From Acetobacterium sp. (lineage in GTDB: Bacteria; Bacillota; Clostridia; Eubacteriales; Eubacteriaceae): a stretch of DNA of 8,650 nt. A program made the translations under genes and the position numbers. Of this stretch, positions 6,655-8,650 are shown in pieces. How positions within the stretch are numbered: position 1 is the first letter of the stretch; the number at the start of each line of letters is the position of its first letter. The notes below the pieces were generated by a model, which was not told the DNA's origin, made no database searches, and was given only the letters and a program-made list of their open reading frames with translations. The stretch spans positions 1 through 8,650 of the forward strand of contig JAKLQL010000196.1 of the NCBI GenBank assembly GCA_022013395.1, read 5' to 3'.

Positions 6655-6683
6655 ATTATATGTTAAATTATTGTCAAATGCAA
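6655..6683 (-). promoter_or_regulatory. Promoter of the serC-serA-DUF1015 operon
   Basis: On the minus strand a perfect -10 TATAAT (6660-6655) has TTGCAT (6683-6678) as -35 at 17-bp spacing. The start of transcription would be near 6648, giving a 5' leader of about 60 nt. That leader contains only a weak 6-bp hairpin (6626-6646) and the GGAGG site. No riboswitch or T-box is seen here. The cdaR-serC gap shows no strong terminator, so read-through from cdaR is possible. Confidence 0.6.
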
Positions 6684-6730
6684 GATTTTGTATCAAATTT
6701 TATGTAAATTTTCTGATTGCAAATGATTTC

Positions 6731-7942
6731 TTATTCAATTATTACTGTTGTTTTTGCCGGTGTGATTGATTGCACCAAAGACTGGGATAAATTGGTCTGA
6801 ATCGGCAATTCATATTCTCCCGGTCCTAAATTGGCGCAGTCAACAGAAGCCTCAACCTGATCGGCATTCAAGCTGTTCAAAACACTGCTTGCTCCTTTTA
6901 GTTTTATAACAACTCGGCTATCTTTTATTTTTGAAGTCATCAGACCGGTGCCCAAATTCTTTGTGGTAATTTTATCAACTGTGAAGCTCTTTTCAACCGG
7001 ACTCTCAATAGAAACCGTCGCCTTGACTTTGCCACTACCATCAAGGAAATAACATCCTGCTGGCGGGGTGAGATTGATGTCTTTGGTAAATGTTTTCGAT
7101 TGACCGGTGACATCGATGGGATCCATGGGAATGGATTCAATGGTTTTGAGCAATTCTTCCTTTGCCCCAATGGTTACTTTGGATGGTTCTACTAACACCC
7201 CAGTTACCATGTAGCCATTGGCGGGACTCCCCGTTGTGGATGGGATAATTCCCAACGACTTGGTTTTGCCCAGGATAATCTCGGTGGTAACAACGTTTGG
7301 CAACATGTCTAAATCGGATATGAGATTGCCGGATTCGTCATAGGCTGAGACCTCCAGATGCTGGGTTGTGTCAGTTTCCATACCGTTTACGTTGGCCGTC
7401 GCCGTTATCTTACTGATTCGCGCGATGGACTCTTCCGGACCTTCCACTTCAACTTTTTCCACTGCTTCAGCGGAAATTACCGACAGGTCATTAGCGGGTT
7501 TACCCTCGGGGACAATTTCGACCTCCAGATCTTCTTTGATGATGTTGTCCACCACGATCTGGAGACTGGAAGGATTCATACTGCTGATAATCACTGAGTT
7601 GGAAAGCCCTTTCACCTGAACATCTAAATCATAGGTTCCTTTGGCATCAATATCACTGAGATCCACTTCAGCGGTTATTTCTTTCATATTAATGTTCTTC
7701 AGGTTTTTATCGGTTCCCTTTACCTGCAAATTGAGATAATAGTTTTTGTTATCTGCCAAAACCAGATTTTTTGCGGTGAGCGATTCCGTGTTGGTTAAGG
7801 TAATCGGGATGCTATTAAAATCCTGGGTGATCAGCATATCAGCGTTGCCGTTGACCATAAACCAAAGGGTTATCGCGATGCCAATCGCCGCCAGCATCCG
7901 GATTAATCGTTCATGTACGGGAATTTTTTTTCTATTTGCCAT
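6731..7942 (-). CDS. cdaR: CdaR-like YbbR-domain protein, regulator of the diadenylate cyclase
   Basis: CdaR is an extracytoplasmic, membrane-anchored partner that modulates CdaA, the c-di-AMP synthase. The 403-residue protein has one N-terminal membrane segment (about 13-30, LIRMLAAIGIAITLWFMVN) after a basic cytoplasmic tail. Four YbbR-type repeats follow, at about 40-130, 131-230, 231-318 and 319-403. The ATG at 7942 has a GGGGGAG site 5 nt upstream and overlaps the cdaA stop by 11 bp, which implies coupled translation. In most Firmicutes glmM follows; here the next gene is serC. Confidence 0.93.
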   Translation of the reverse strand: MANRKKIPVHERLIRMLAAIGIAITLWFMVNGNADMLITQDFNSIPITLTNTESLTAKNLVLADNKNYYLNLQVKGTDKNLKNINMKEITAEVDLSDIDAKGTYDLDVQVKGLSNSVIISSMNPSSLQIVVDNIIKEDLEVEIVPEGKPANDLSVISAEAVEKVEVEGPEESIARISKITATANVNGMETDTTQHLEVSAYDESGNLISDLDMLPNVVTTEIILGKTKSLGIIPSTTGSPANGYMVTGVLVEPSKVTIGAKEELLKTIESIPMDPIDVTGQSKTFTKDINLTPPAGCYFLDGSGKVKATVSIESPVEKSFTVDKITTKNLGTGLMTSKIKDSRVVIKLKGASSVLNSLNADQVEASVDCANLGPGEYELPIQTNLSQSLVQSITPAKTTVIIE

Positions 7943-8650
7943 CTAATCTCCCCCAGAGTTTGTTTAACCAGCCGCTGTCGATACTGCTTTCCTCGCTGAC
8001 CGTATAACTTTCTAAAATAATCTGTTTTAGAAACTCCACGATAATATCCTGAAACAAGGTTCCTTTGGAAGCATAGGATATTTGACCGGTTTCTTCGGAT
8101 ACAATAATAACCAGTGCATCTGATTTTTCGGTCATGCCCAAACCGGCTCGATGCCGGGTGCCCAACTCACTACCCAGATCCCGGTTATCCGAGAGCGGTA
8201 ATAAACACCCGGCTGCTCTGATCTGTCGGGACCATAGTTTAATAATCACGGCACCGTCGTGAAGCGGGCGATTGGGGGTAAAAATATTTTCCAATAATTC
8301 GCTACTGATATCCGAGTCCAGCTCAGTTCCGGTCTTGACAATATTATTAAGACCGGTGTCTTTTTCCAGAACAATTAAGGCCCCGGTTTTTTCAGCCGCC
8401 AGCTTTCCCACTGCCTTCATTATCTTTTCAACATCTTCTTCCAAAAAATCCATCGATGGTTTTTTCATTATTTCCTTAAATATCCGATTATTACCCAATT
8501 GTTCCAATGCTGAACGGAATTCTGGCTGAAAGACAACCACAATAAAGATAAACGCCCAGGTAAAGACACTATTAATAATTAAATTCAATGTTGTAAAACC
8601 CAGCCATTCGCTGATTGGTGACAAAAAAAGCAGCAGTATCAAGCCTTTAA
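7932..8650 (-). CDS. cdaA: Diadenylate cyclase CdaA (5' end outside window)
   Basis: CdaA makes cyclic di-AMP from two ATP at the membrane, a second messenger for potassium and osmolyte control. The frame stays open to the window edge: the residues before the first possible TTG (8642) read KG, as in the family's LIKGILIILL, so the true start lies beyond 8650. Visible parts are two hydrophobic N-terminal segments (LILLLFLSPISEWLGF and VFTWAFIFIVVVF), the FQPEFRSALEQLG linker and the DAC domain. The catalytic DGA is in RPLHDGAVII (codons near 8258-8250) and RHR is in GTRHRAGLG (near 8156-8148). It overlaps cdaR by 11 bp. About 240 residues are present of the usual ~275. Confidence 0.95.
   Translation of the reverse strand, partial: KGLILLLFLSPISEWLGFTTLNLIINSVFTWAFIFIVVVFQPEFRSALEQLGNNRIFKEIMKKPSMDFLEEDVEKIMKAVGKLAAEKTGALIVLEKDTGLNNIVKTGTELDSDISSELLENIFTPNRPLHDGAVIIKLWSRQIRAAGCLLPLSDNRDLGSELGTRHRAGLGMTEKSDALVIIVSEETGQISYASKGTLFQDIIVEFLKQIILESYTVSEESSIDSGWLNKLWGRLDGK

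Noticed and set aside
6672..6677. Perfect TTGACA on the minus strand before serC
   Set aside because: It is only 11 bp from the TATAAT, too close to be its -35. TTGCAT at 17 bp is the better partner.

Overview
The window reads as part of a low-to-moderate GC Firmicutes chromosome. It is most likely an anaerobic, [FeFe]-hydrogenase-bearing clostridium, and the protein flavour suggests the Eubacteriaceae/Acetobacterium group (inference, no search was run). The evidence is hydrogenase maturation genes with a TM1266-type regulator, a cdaA-cdaR pair, AGGAGG-type ribosome binding sites and U-tract terminators. Every gene I can support lies on the minus strand, so transcription runs from high to low coordinates.

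From right to left, three modules follow one another. (1) 8650-6731: the diadenylate cyclase gene cdaA (5' end outside the window) overlaps cdaR, a membrane-anchored protein with four YbbR repeats. glmM, the usual next gene, is absent. (2) 6730-2980: a promoter (perfect TATAAT, 17-bp spacing) precedes serC, serA and a DUF1015 gene. serC and serA supply two of the three steps from 3-phosphoglycerate to serine. No phosphoserine phosphatase is present, and the DUF1015 protein carries a DGHHR motif like that of ParB-fold serine kinases, so it is a candidate for handling phosphoserine or serine. All three genes start with GTG or TTG. The DUF1015 start is best moved to a TTG at 4224. (3) 2303-40: a TM1266-family gene, hydE, and a hydG reading frame that loses family similarity and stops after 242 codons, about half the normal length.

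The non-coding parts are unusually structured. Between the ser and hyd modules (2304-2979) there is, in transcription order, a nested hairpin with a U-tract (probable ser terminator), a weak promoter candidate, an RNA segment that can fold into a three-way junction, a strong intrinsic terminator, and two copies of a GC-richer repeat just upstream of the hyd genes. A segment bounded by two terminators, ending 219 nt before the first hyd start codon, looks like an independent small RNA or a riboswitch-like attenuator. Between hydE and the broken hydG lies a 165-bp near-palindrome resembling a MITE or long-hairpin repeat.

The strongest leads are the structured leader/terminator before the hyd genes, the truncated hydG beside the palindrome, and the possible role of the DUF1015 protein in serine metabolism.
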